A stretch of DNA of 64,000 nt. Source: Mangifera indica. Lineage: Eukaryota > Streptophyta > Magnoliopsida > Sapindales > Anacardiaceae. The position numbers and the translations under genes are program-made. Positions 48,722 to 59,079 of the stretch are shown here, piece by piece (positions within the stretch are counted from its first letter, which is position 1; every line of letters begins with the position of its first letter). Where the stretch lies: assembly GCF_011075055.1 (NCBI RefSeq), contig NC_058149.1:5090449-5154448 (forward strand), in the 5' to 3' direction. A model generated the notes under the pieces. That model saw only the letters and a program-made list of their open reading frames with translations. It was not told the origin of the DNA and made no database searches.

Positions 48722-48804
48722 GTCCTCTATAAACAAGAATTTGGTTTGAACCAAGCCCAATCTAAATAACTCTTAACTTGAGTTTGGTTTGAATTATTAA
48801 TTAA
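48722..48804. mobile_element. hAT-like MITE fragment
   Basis: GAACCAAGCCCAATCTAAA followed by GAGTTTGGTTTGAA matches the start of the element at 51044. It is cut by solo LTR C directly at the TSD. Confidence 0.45.
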
Positions 48805-50940
48805 TGTAACACCCCTCTTCAGATACATACCGCTAATAGAAATATATCAAAAGAGACATGCATGATTGAACCATTTGAAAACTTTAATGCATTATCATAA
48901 TTATAAAGGTGCAAAAATATGATGCAATAAAAACACTTTTGCAATCAATACTCATATAGTCTAAGTATCTGAAATGACTAGAAACAATGATAATAATAAA
49001 AGCAATAATAATAATGATAAAACTATGTATCTAATAAAACTAAATAATAAGAAAGCCCCTCTTTTTGTGTACTTGCTAGCTAGATCACTAGATCCCCCAT
49101 TTGCTCTACTACTCACCTCTATCTGCAAACATATGAAAGGAAACACAAGAGTAAAAATCAGTAAATAATGACCTTTCAACACCCAAAACTATAATAGATT
49201 ATTAATGGTAAAACTTGTGTTCCATTTGTAAGCTAAATGTGATCACACTATGACACCTTGGTGCCCTGACATGGATTGCCCACAGGAATGGTGAAAACCT
49301 AAGCTGAACTCAACATATCTAATACCTTGGTGAAAGCTACTATTGTGTCTTACGTACATGTCAAACGGTCTATTAGACTATCTAACTAGGACACCCTAAT
49401 CACACAAGAAAAATCTCTAATAGCCGTTCATTCTTTTACCACATAAGTTAATCAAAACTGTTGACAAACCATCCAAAGATGGCCCTACCTCGAGTATATA
49501 TGTAATACATCTTGTTGATCACATAAGGAATATTTAAAGGCCACACCGTTACCATGTATACCTGAATTGAACTAGGGGGCTATGCATCTTGGCACTAAAT
49601 GCATAATGCATCTCATGGTATCTAAATCTATTGCTTCCACAATTACCGTCACTTACGCATATAAGTGGTAACTACCTAGTTGTGTGACACTAGCCTTAAG
49701 GTTGTTGACTTTTAACTTAGATTTGACTTAATTTGAGTCTGTATCATCATCTACACAGTTAGACACCTTATCTATGTCTTTCTTGAATTCTTTATCCTCT
49801 ATTAGTTTATTCTTTTTACATAACTCTCTCCTCTTATGCACATAGTCTAAGGGCATAATCATCTTTTGTCTTTATCTAGGGGTACATAGTCATGTTTTTC
49901 TCAACCCACATCCCGTGTGCCTCTTTAACCATATACACGGACGTGTGACACTTAATGTAGATCATGTATATAGCAGATGCACACGAGGTTTGACTTGGAG
50001 ACACTCCTACTCACTTAGATCCACGTGTATGAGCCTCATGTCCTCTGATGCACAAAATTTATTTTTAGAAGGCCATACACGGGTATGTGTTCCATACCAT
50101 ACAACTGTGTATTTCTCCCTTAAGAACAAACGCAAAAATATTTGGAATGACATATGGGTGTGTATAGGACCATACACAATCGTGTGTCATGATCTGGAAA
50201 TCACATCCTCGGGTTTGTATGCTCCTCTAATTACTATCTCGACAATACTCACACAATCAATGCACAAATAACAGTCTCTAAGTATCATGAACATATTATT
50301 CCACCATTCTTTCTAATCATAATGCATATATATATATAATGCCATGGCATCAAACCTAAGAGCAAAGAACATTCAAGCCAAACCACACAACCAAGAAACT
50401 AAACATGCATATCCTATTCATATATGAAATCCATTTTATCAATTAGATCATCACAATCATGTATAAATCATCCTAGATCGTATGTATAACAGAAAAATTC
50501 GTAAAGTTTATGATCAAACAAGGGAAGCCATTCCATTTACTTGTCTTCTTATGCTTGACGATGCACTCTCTTTAAAACTAGTGACTTTTGATGATTGGCA
50601 ATGACTCCTTAGGCAACCACAGACTCCTCTATTACTTTTTAAGTGGCTAAGAAACAAAAGAATGTGTGAGAATTAAAGTTGGTTATGTTTTTATTTTATC
50701 TCTAGGACATGATACATGGGCATGTATGAGACCATACACGGTCATGTGTCTAGTTGTATAACTAAGACAATCTTCTGTTTCACCGCAATCATAATCTGAT
50801 CCGCAAATTAACTTTCTGTTGACCATACACGGTCGTGTATGCCTCTATACATGAGCATGTATTTTTGAAAATCATTAAACACCATATTTAAAAACTAAGA
50901 AAAGATTGAAATTCCCTTAAACTTATCTGTGGGTGCTATA
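48805..50940 (-). repeat. Solo LTR-like insertion C (2.14 kb), inverted
   Basis: It starts TGTAACACCC and ends GGGTGCTATA (mutated terminal repeat), flanked by an exact ATTAA duplication (48800-48804 and 50941-50945). Its right end on the minus strand (CACCCACAGATAAGTTTAAG) matches the start of insertion A (CACTCACAAGTATGTTTTAA), so it is the same family in reverse orientation. It contains five or so ACACG(G/A)(T/A)CGTGT-like motifs (for example near 49935, 50175, 50740, 50828). Confidence 0.78.
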
Positions 50941-51043
50941 ATTAACCTATAAATTGTTGTGGTCATCTCCCTCCACCATGATTTATAGGTTAAGTATATT
51001 TAAATTATTAATTTTTCAAATAAGCTGATTAGTTGACCATAGA

Positions 51044-51475
51044 GGTGGATACGAACCAAGCCCAATCTAAACACCCTTTGGCTAGAGTTTGGTTTGAAAA
51101 AAAAAATGTTTAGCTCAAGTCTGACGAGCTAACCTTCAGAGTGGTTTGAGTTTAGTTTGAATAAAAATGATTTAGTTTGAGTTTGACTCGAATTTATAAT
51201 TCGAATCCATGACTCAGATTCATAGTTTGAATTCGTAACTTATTGACAAGACAATGTTGTTTAACAGTTATTTAACATAATTAAACTTAACCAAGTTTGA
51301 ATTAAATCGAGTCATCTACCTAGCTTATAAGGCATACTTTCTCTAACTCAAATTTAGTTTGGTTTCAAAACAAGCTAAACCTTTTGACTTAAACTCAATT
51401 CAAATTCAAATTAAATGAATTCGAATCTAACCAAACTGAGCTGAACCGACTTTCAAGCTTGAGGTGCTATGACTT
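51044..51475. mobile_element. hAT-like MITE or remnant
   Basis: It begins TAGAGGTGGATACGAACCAA and is built of TTTGAATTCGAAT and TAGTTTGGTTT-like short repeats, in the style of hAT subterminal regions. The right end and TSD were not resolved. Confidence 0.4.
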
Positions 51476-51657
51476 TAAGTTCCCCGAGATTTGCTTTGTT
51501 TAAATAATTTGGCATAGATATAAAGGGGTAAAATTATTGAATTTCAATAGATATATGACTATTTAAACATTTTGACCTAAAAAATTTATCTTACAATACA
51601 GGAATACAAACATTTTTTAAGCAGAAAATAAGGAAGCACCTTTAAAGAAAAAAGAGT

Positions 51658-52384
51658 GAATTACATTTCCCTACCCAAGGTTTAGCCTTAAAACACTTTT
51701 CCATCCTAGATAACATAAATAACATTTTTTTGACCCAAAAATCAAACAGAAATAACAAATTTTCATCCAAAATTAAACTCTATTAATGAAATATCAGTAT
51801 TAGAGAGTGCAATTGTGATTTTATTTGTACTATTTCATTTTTCAAAATTATCATGTAATCCTAAATCAACAAAAAATTAAAAATAACATTTTAAATATCT
51901 AAATTATATAAGAAGTTAAATCATTTTTTTCTTTCACTTTCATCATCTCTTTTTTTTAGATAAGAATATCTTTGTTGTATAATTGTATATTAAGGGTAAA
52001 TTATTATTTTTGAAAATATCATAGGTCTTTATAAAATTTTATAGGGTGTTATTGGAAATTTTAAAAAAATTTTGAAGTCTTTTGAAAAATTTTGACATAT
52101 AATTTTGTCTCCTATTAGTTTCAAAAATGATAATTGCACCATCAAAAAATTTAATAAAATGTAACAGTATTTTTTAAGAATTAAATTGTCATGTTTAAAA
52201 AGTTTGGTCTAATAGAAATTTATTTTTTAATTTTCAAAATTAATATATATTAAAATTTCTATTCTACCCTTGCACAACTATTTTTTTTAATAAAGTTTGA
52301 CTTTGGGTAAGAAAATGTTATTTATACAAACTAAAGGTGAAAAAGTGTTTTTAGACCAAACCTTAAGTGGGAAAATGTTATTTA
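51658..52384. mobile_element. MULE-type MITE copy B
   Basis: Left end TTACATTTCCCTACCCAAGG and, on the other strand, right end TAACATTTTCCCACTTAAGG lead long inverted repeats. The second arm segment, CTAGATAACATAAATAACAT, pairs with 52285-52335. The interior is AT-rich and non-coding. Similar to copy A in the CACCCAAG(G/T)TTTAG terminal motif. No TSD recognised. Confidence 0.65.
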
Positions 52385-52411
52385 CTAACAAAAACTATAA
52401 AACTATGTGTA

Positions 52412-52537
52412 TAGAGTTTTAAATATTCAATTGGGTATTTATATTCTTTCAAAGATTAGTATAAAATTATATATATATATACAGAGTTTTAAGCATTCAG
52501 CTGGGTATCTATATTCTTTCAAAGATTTTGCTTTCCA
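52412..52537. repeat. 70-bp tandem direct repeat
   Basis: The 56 bases from 52412 (AGAGTTTTAA, then ATTCTTTCAAAGATT) recur from 52482 with few changes, separated by an AT run. Non-coding. Confidence 0.75.
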
Positions 52538-52734
52538 CTAATTTTTTAAACTAGAAAGTTGGTGTGGAATTGGATTGGGTTGACTTAAAAATCACCCAAC
52601 TAGGCCCAGCCCATTTAAGGATTCTAGCCCATTCGCCCTCCGTCTAACAACAAAATTAGGCTTTGTATGGCTATCCTGTTAGCCTATTTGTTTATGGAAT
52701 TTGGTGTTGTTTTTTATTTCTTTATTATAAAAAA

Positions 52735-52950
52735 GGCCAAAAGAGTTATTCCCATCCAAGGTTTAGTGAAACCTAAGTGATCCTTATTAGCTTTTAAAAA
52801 TCTAAATACTCACTCATCTGTTAGTTTTGACTATTACAATCAAGAATAAAATAATAATTTAGAATTTTTATTTAAACATAGAAAATGTTATTTTTTCCCG
52901 TTAGTTTTAAAAACTAACAATTTTTCTTAACTTATATCCACCTCTAGTGT
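52735..52950. mobile_element. MULE-type MITE copy C, one end only
   Basis: GGCCAAAAGAGTTATTCCCA then TCCAAGGTTTAG match the terminus of copies A, D, E and F. No matching opposite end was found, so it is truncated. Confidence 0.5.
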
Positions 52951-54194
52951 AATATTCTATTCAAATATCATATTAATTCAACATAGTTGTTTTTAGATTT
53001 CGTAATCAAAACATGTTATGATAATTACTAACTAACAAATTATTTAATTAGTTATGTTTTACTATCTCTTACAAAATAAAACATGGGATAATTAAATTTG
53101 CCCAAAAAGAATGTAAAAATGATCGTTTAAGGTGGTCATTGAGAAGTCGTTTTCTTTTCCTTCTGTCTTTATAACATTGAGCAGCTCAGTCCTCAATGAA
53201 GTAACGCCACAACATCTCGTGACTGGCCAGTCAACCATCACTTTCTATGTCACTGGTGAAACATTATCATTATTATTATTTTACCGATAAAATTTAGCAA
53301 CATTTTGTTTGTTTGGCGGGAAAGCATCCCTTTCTATCTAGAATTATAATTTACGTCTCACAGTTTCATAAAATGAAGATTTGTGATTGATTTTGAAATA
53401 TTTACATGAGCATTGATTACACAAAAATGGGATAAGTATATAGTTCAAAATCTTTTAGAGTAATTGTAACAAGTAAAATAATCTCTTGATAATAATAACA
53501 TTTAAAATTGTTTTTAAAACTTTATCTCCATATAGTTATTCAGCAGCATATGGTTTATAATGTAATAAAAAATAAAATATATATGTTTATATATATTTTA
53601 TCAGAATCTTGAAAACATTTCTTCGTAGTTTATATATTGAACGGGACAAATATTCCAAAAAATAAAAGATTAAATATACTTAGTCCAAAAATAAATAAAT
53701 AAATAAATAAAGATAGTTGTCTAGATAAACTTTGAAGTTTGCCGCCCCTGTGCATGCAAGTGGCCTCCATGGTTAGGTCACAAATTAAGAATAGGTTTGA
53801 CTTTTTTTTTAAATAAAAAAATCATGGGACCAGAATTTATATTAAATTCTATACTTCAATTGTGATTTGAAAAGTTAAGATTTTATTTAATTGTGATTTG
53901 AAAAGTTAAGAAATTAAAATACAATTCAAAGTTTTCAGTTTTATTTATTAATTTTAGGTATATATAAAAACATATTGGATATTATATTTAAAATTGTTCT
54001 TTTAAAATAGAAAAAGAATTATAAATAAATAAATCTTATTAATTAGGTGAGTTGGAAGAAAAATAAAATGAAAAATCTTATTGATTTGGTTATATTGCGA
54101 CAAAATGTTTTGGTTTATTGGGACCTAAAACCCATGTTCTTTGTGTACCAAAACCACTCAAATGCAGACTTTGTTTCCTTTTGGAACCAGTGAA
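52951..54194. other. AT-rich intergenic DNA
   Basis: No gene recognised. A less AT-rich patch (53155-53265) has no open frame. An (AAAT)n run lies at 53690-53711. A 23-bp direct repeat, AATTGTGATTTGAAAAGTTA type, is at 53858 and 53889. Confidence 0.5.
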
Positions 54195-54705
54195 GGCCAG
54201 AATACTATTTCTCTCCTACGGTTTGGTTGACCGACAAATTCCTATATTTTAAGTTTGAAAATAGTTATATTTTTATTTATTATCTATTTTTATTGATAAA
54301 TATTGTTAAATAAAAAGAAAAAAAAGATTATTTTGTATAAATTCTCCTATGTTCTTTTTATTTTTATTACTTCTTTTTGTCCTTTTCGAAAGTTTAGAGA
54401 GCTAACCGTATATTTTTTTAAAAGCGGTAGTATGTTAATAAAAATTTTAGTAAGATTTTGAAAATTCAAAAGAAGTTTAAGAGTGTTTTTAAAAATTTTA
54501 AAATCTAAATATATCTCTCAATAGTTTTAAAAATAATAGTAGCAATTTTATTATTATAATAAAAAGGTAAAACAATTATTTTTAGAAAAACCAAATAAAA
54601 TTTGCTAATTAAAGTGAATGATGAGTAAATATTTAATTTTTTTAAACTTAGATGATAAAAGATTGTTCTTGCATCAAACCTTGGGTGGGAAATAGTTATT
54701 TGGCC
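54195..54705. mobile_element. MULE-type MITE copy D (511 bp)
   Basis: Left GGCCAGAATACTATTTCTCT and, on the other strand, right GGCCAAATAACTATTTCCCA begin inverted repeats. The arms continue through AATATTTACTCATCATTCAC on the right and a diverged match on the left. No clear TSD. Confidence 0.65.
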
Positions 54706-55397
54706 ACTAAAAAAAACTAAACAATAAATTCATTCTTCAATCATTAATAATTATCCAACTGAATCAAACTTTAGTTTAAAATATGTCACGCCAGTTTCTC
54801 ATTTAAGAGATGGCCAGCTTTAAATAAATATTTAAAACCCCTTTCATATGTGTGTTGGAGGACTGAAATTAACTTCCATGCATTCATAAATTTTGAATAA
54901 GAATTTCGTTTAGAATGTGATTTCTAACGATTCTGCTGATGAATGTTATTTATTTAAAAAAAAAAAGGAAAAGACCAAAAAGACCCAGGGGGAGATTGCC
55001 AACAATGTTCTATCCTAGGTGTAGCACGGACCTGAGTAGTATTTATACCATTAGTTGACTAAGCTAATGTTGCACTAGTAGACCACAAAATCCATACCCA
55101 CTTCCCCTACTTCTTCTTCTTCTTCTTCTTCTTTCTAGATTGGATCCAACAAGATCGAGCATCTAATCTAAGGCAACAACTTCAAGGTGGATAAGGGAGA
55201 GAAAAGATCTCAATAAAACTATTATCCAACCGGAACATCTTGTCATTGTTCCCACCAACGTGCATTTCATCGAAGTGTTATGCCCGTTTCATTTAAAATA
55301 ATTTCTCATATCAATTTCATTAACCAAGTTGAATTATTATTAAGGAAAATTTGGATGCTTACCCAATAGAGATATGTGACGTATATTTTATTTTTAA
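54706..55397. other. AT-rich DNA with a (TTC)n microsatellite
   Basis: The (CTT)n run is at about 55110-55135. The stretch 54990-55280 has lower AT content and may be an old repeat or gene remnant, but no coding domain was recognised. Confidence 0.45.
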
Positions 55398-55556
55398 TAA
55401 AATTATGTATATTCAATTTTAAGTACCTAATTAACAACTAAATTATATATCATCATATAATTATGTGATTTTGAATTAAAGATTAATTAATATTTAATCA
55501 TATGATAATATATCATTTGATACTTAAAATTTGGTACACATATCACTCCTTTTTTT
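55398..55556. mobile_element. Palindromic MITE, second copy
   Basis: It shares the arrangement and the core ATGTGATTTTGAATTAAAGA with 44276-44435. Arms ATGTATATTCAATTTTAAGT and, inverted, ATGTGTACCAAATTTTAAGT pair across the centre. Confidence 0.55.
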
Positions 55557-55991
55557 ATTTTATTTTACTAATATTTGATGACTATCACTATGATTAGTAG
55601 TCTGAAATAAATACATGTGTGGTAAGTATTTTGTAAAAAGGCACATGCATAAGCATATTGTACCTATCCCATTTACAAGTTCCTCTTATAACAATTATTG
55701 ACATTGCTATAAATGTTTTAAGTGCAAATTTGTAATATCCATTCAATGAAAACATTTTACACATAATTTTTAATATTTTTTTGTATTAATAAAAACTCTC
55801 CCATGAATTCATGATTGTTAGTTTCAAAAATTTAATAAAAACATGGTATAAATTCTTCATAAATAGGCACATGGGTGAGTTCAATCTGTCTCATTTATAA
55901 GTTTCTCTAGGATCATTAACATTGCTTAATTTTTATTTATAATGCATCATATTAGATAGTTTTACAAACAACAATTTTATTTTCCTTTTAT
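55557..55991. other. AT-rich intergenic DNA
   Basis: Contains two copies of a CATAAATAGGCACATG/GGCACATGCATAAGC-like stretch (55640 and 55858 areas), perhaps an old repeat. No gene. Confidence 0.4.
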
Positions 55992-56618
55992 GGCCGGATG
56001 ACTATTTCCTATCAAAGATTTAATAATATGATAAATTCTCATCCTTTAAATTTAAAAAAAAAAAACTAAATTTCTATTTCTCATTCACTTCTGTTAATGA
56101 AGTTTGTTTGGTTTTCTTTAAAATAAATATTTTATCTTGTATTAAAATTACAAAATTGTCATTAAAATTAATATAAATACGAAATTATCAATATATCATT
56201 ACTAGTTAAAAAATTTATCACTTAGATCTCTAAAAGTATCAAAACTCTAACTAGGTTTAAAATGTTGTATTTTGTTAAGTTTTTTAGAGGTATAACATTT
56301 TTTTTGAAAATATTAAAAGACATATTAAAATTTTAAAATTTATAAAAAAAAACACTTAAAACCTTTTTTTAATCTCTAAAAACCCTCTAAAATTTTCATT
56401 AACACCCTTAATATTTTTAAAATTATAATTCATCCCTAAGGATATATCATTTTGAAAAAAATACAATAAAAAAAATTTATGCAAAATGATTTTTTTATCT
56501 TTTTAATTAAAAAAATTTATTAACAAAAGTGGATGACGGGTGATAAATTCATTTTTTGAAACTTAAAGGATAAGAAATTTATTTTAGCAAATCTTGGGTG
56601 AGAAATAATCTTTGGACC
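55992..56618. mobile_element. MULE-type MITE copy E (627 bp)
   Basis: Left GGCCGGATGACTATTTCCTA and, on the other strand, right GGTCCAAAGATTATTTCTCA head the inverted repeats. The flanking 9-mers TCCTTTTAT (55983-55991) and TTCTTATAT (56619-56627) match at 7 of 9, a plausible MULE TSD. Confidence 0.7.
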
Positions 56619-56627
56619 TTCTTATAT

Positions 56628-57250
56628 TTATATTATATAGCTTCAACCTCAAAAGATTCAAAACCATGTAAAATAAGTGGCTTCGATATGAACAAAACAA
56701 GCATGGCCAAAAGTTAAATTATTATTACTATTTTAATTATATGTTTAGTTCTTTATTTATTCCCTCGAGAGTGTAGAAGCTAAGCATATTACTTGTTTGC
56801 TAATGCTGGACTTTTCCTTTTTTAACGCAAACCATTCCTAGGGAGATTAGCTCGAACTTCTAGTTAAATTAAAATTTTTATTATTAATTATAAAAATTCT
56901 TGAATTTTACGATAGTAAGATAAAAGTTACATGCATGCATATTACATAATTTCACGTTCGATGTTACACTTTATACTATCCAACAAATATCCTTGCTTTT
57001 TACGTTATTAATGTATGACATGCCTACTATTTATATTTCAATTATTACTTTATTTATAAGAAGTTTGAAGCCCTTTCAAACTCTCAAAATTAATTATGGA
57101 ATCAATCTACATATTTATATTTCAATTAGAGACATTATTGAACATTTTAACAGAAAATATATATTCTATTTATGTTTTCATAATCAATTATATCATGTTC
57201 TCGAATTGAATAATATTAGTGAAAACATTTCAAAATCAATTTCAGCTTTT
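56628..57250. other. AT-rich intergenic DNA
   Basis: No gene recognised. The open frame 56993-57253 is AT-rich, hydrophobic and without a domain; probably chance. Confidence 0.45.
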
Positions 57251-57254
57251 TGAG

Positions 57255-57480
57255 TCTTTAAATGGTAACTTGATTGATAAAGATTATGAAATCTCTATAC
57301 AAACTCCAAGTGAGGGTATGAGTTCAAGACTCATTGGCGTCAAAATAGGATGAGCTCTTGAATTTTATCTGATTTAATAGTTATGGATTTGATTATTTAG
57401 ATTAAAGTTTATTTATCTGACATGATTGATTAGGCTTAATGTGAGCAGACCAACTTGGGCGGAGTCCTTATTACTAAAAA
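57255..57480 (+). mobile_element. Possible tRNA-derived SINE
   Basis: A pol III-like head: TGGTAACTTGATTGATAAAG (box A-like, about 57262) and GGTATGAGTTCAAGACTC (box B-like, about 57315), 50-55 bases apart as in SINEs. A body of about 150 bp ends in A/T-rich sequence. No TSD found. Confidence 0.35.
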
Positions 57481-57640
57481 TAAAAAACTAGTCTTTCTAG
57501 TGATTGCTACTTAACAAATCTCATTAACATAATACAAAAGAGGTGGGAAATCAATGAGTCAAACCTTGGGTTGGACAATGCCATTTTGTTAAAAAAAAAA
57601 AATTAAGCTTTTAACATTTAACCCGAATATATATATTTTA
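57481..57640. repeat. Detached MULE-MITE terminal fragment
   Basis: TCAAACCTTGGGTTGGACAA at about 57557-57577 is the inverted terminal motif of the MULE-MITE family. No partner end was recognised. Confidence 0.35.
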
Positions 57641-58259
57641 GGCCAAACGATTATTTCTCACTTATTTGATGAAATGGTCAAATTTCACTATTTAATTTTC
57701 AAAAATTTAAATTTTTTTCATAATTTATTTTTGTTAATGAATTTTATTTGATTTTTTTTGAAATGATTATTTTATCAATTTATTAAAATTATAAAATTAC
57801 TATTATCATTTAATATGAATATGAAATTATCAATATATTTTTATCTATTTAAAAACTTATCATTTAAACCTTTAAAATATATCAAAATTCTAACAAATCT
57901 TAAAATATTGTTATTGTTCGATTTTTTGGAGGTATAACATCATTTTTGAAACTATTGAGGAGCATTTTAAAATTTTAAAAATTTCAAAAACATCTCCAAA
58001 TTTTTTTGAATTTCTGAAAACACTCAAAAAATTTTATCAAGACTCCTAATATTTTAAAAATTCTAATTTATCCCGCAAACATACATTATTTTGAAAATGA
58101 GAAATAAAAATGAAAAATCCATTCAAAATGACCTTCATGTAATTTCAATTAGTGAAATTTACTAACAAAGTGGATGATACATGTGAATATGACATTTTTA
58201 ATTTTAACGAATGAAAATTTACCATTTCAGTGACTCAAGTGGAAAATAGTCCCTTGGCC
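57641..58259. mobile_element. MULE-type MITE copy F (619 bp)
   Basis: It begins GGCCAAACGATTATTTCTCA and ends, on the other strand, GGCCAAGGGACTATTTTCCA. The flanking 9-mers TATATTTTA (57632-57640) and TATAATTTA (58260-58268) match at 8 of 9. Non-coding interior with inverted arms. Confidence 0.78.
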
Positions 58260-58268
58260 TATAATTTA

Positions 58269-58600
58269 TACAAAGTAGATGCATGTAGTAAGGATTGCTA
58301 TTCTTCTTGACAAGAATTGCTAGTACTTCTCTTAAATAAAATTTTGTTTAGGTTTATCATTAAAATTTTGAGATATTCTCTTTCACATAGACACATCATA
58401 AATCTAAGTAAGAATTGTTAAAAAAAATGGAACTCACATATTTTGGATGTGAATAAGTGTTATTTTATTTATAATTTAAAATTATTTAATCATAAAATGA
58501 CACGATATTATTGATATCCAATTGATATTTATTTTAAGTATATATAATTTTTTTGTTTATGATCAACGCTATGCAAACTTATATCAATAGTACAAAAAGG
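58269..58600. other. AT-rich intergenic DNA
   Basis: No gene. 58440-58580 weakly resembles the palindromic MITE family (CCAATTGATATTTATTTTAA, ATAATTTAAAATTATTTAAT). Confidence 0.35.
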
Positions 58601-58783
58601 TCCAATTTGTTTGTTAAATCATATGGAAAGAATACAAGGATAATATATTATTTCTTATTATGTAAAACTTTGATTTCCTTCTATAAAATTTCTATTTCTT
58701 GTTATGGGATTTAAGATCTTGTATAAATTTATGTACAAATAAACATACAAAAAAGACAAGAAATCCAATATATTCATAATTTA

Positions 58784-59057
58784 TAGGGCTGGATTCGAGT
58801 CGAGACGAGCTCGAGCTTGCTTCAATTTATATATAATAGAGTTTGAGTTCAAGCTCGAGCTCGTGCAACCTAGGCTTTAATATATATTAATCGAAACGAT
58901 ATCATTTTATATCAAAATTTTTAATTGGCAAATTTGACAAATAGCTCGAGCTAGAACGAACTTGTATAGGGTTGACTCATTTTGAGCTCGTTAGGGTCGA
59001 GTTCGAGCTCGAGCTCGTTTCATGCTAGTAAACAGGCTCAGTTCGAATCCAACTATA
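58784..59057. mobile_element. hAT MITE (274 bp) in the copia-3 5' LTR
   Basis: Ends TAGGGCTGGATTCGAGTCGA and, inverted, TATAGTTGGATTCGAACTGA; flanked by exact 8-bp ATAATTTA (58776-58783 and 59058-59065). The interior is GAGCTCGAGCT-rich. Same terminal family as hAT-3 and the MITE at 15644. Confidence 0.88.
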
Positions 59058-59067
59058 ATAATTTACA

Positions 59068-59079
59068 TGATATTAGAGC
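59068..59079 (+). other. copia-3 primer binding site
   Basis: TGATATTAGAGC matches the copia tRNA-iMet PBS consensus TGGTATCAGAGC at 10 of 12 positions. Confidence 0.65.

Noticed and set aside
48569..48769. Ser/Thr/Ile-rich small frame as a secreted peptide
   Set aside because: No credible signal peptide followed by mature part; overlaps an antisense frame of similar length and an old repeat region.
49915..50271. 118-codon open frame in solo LTR C
   Set aside because: It runs through the ACACGG motif repeats, has no domain and no counterpart in insertion A.
57541..57597. TCAAACCTTGGGTTGG motif as the right end of a complete MITE with copy E or F
   Set aside because: Orientation and distance do not pair with either copy, and both already have their own ends.
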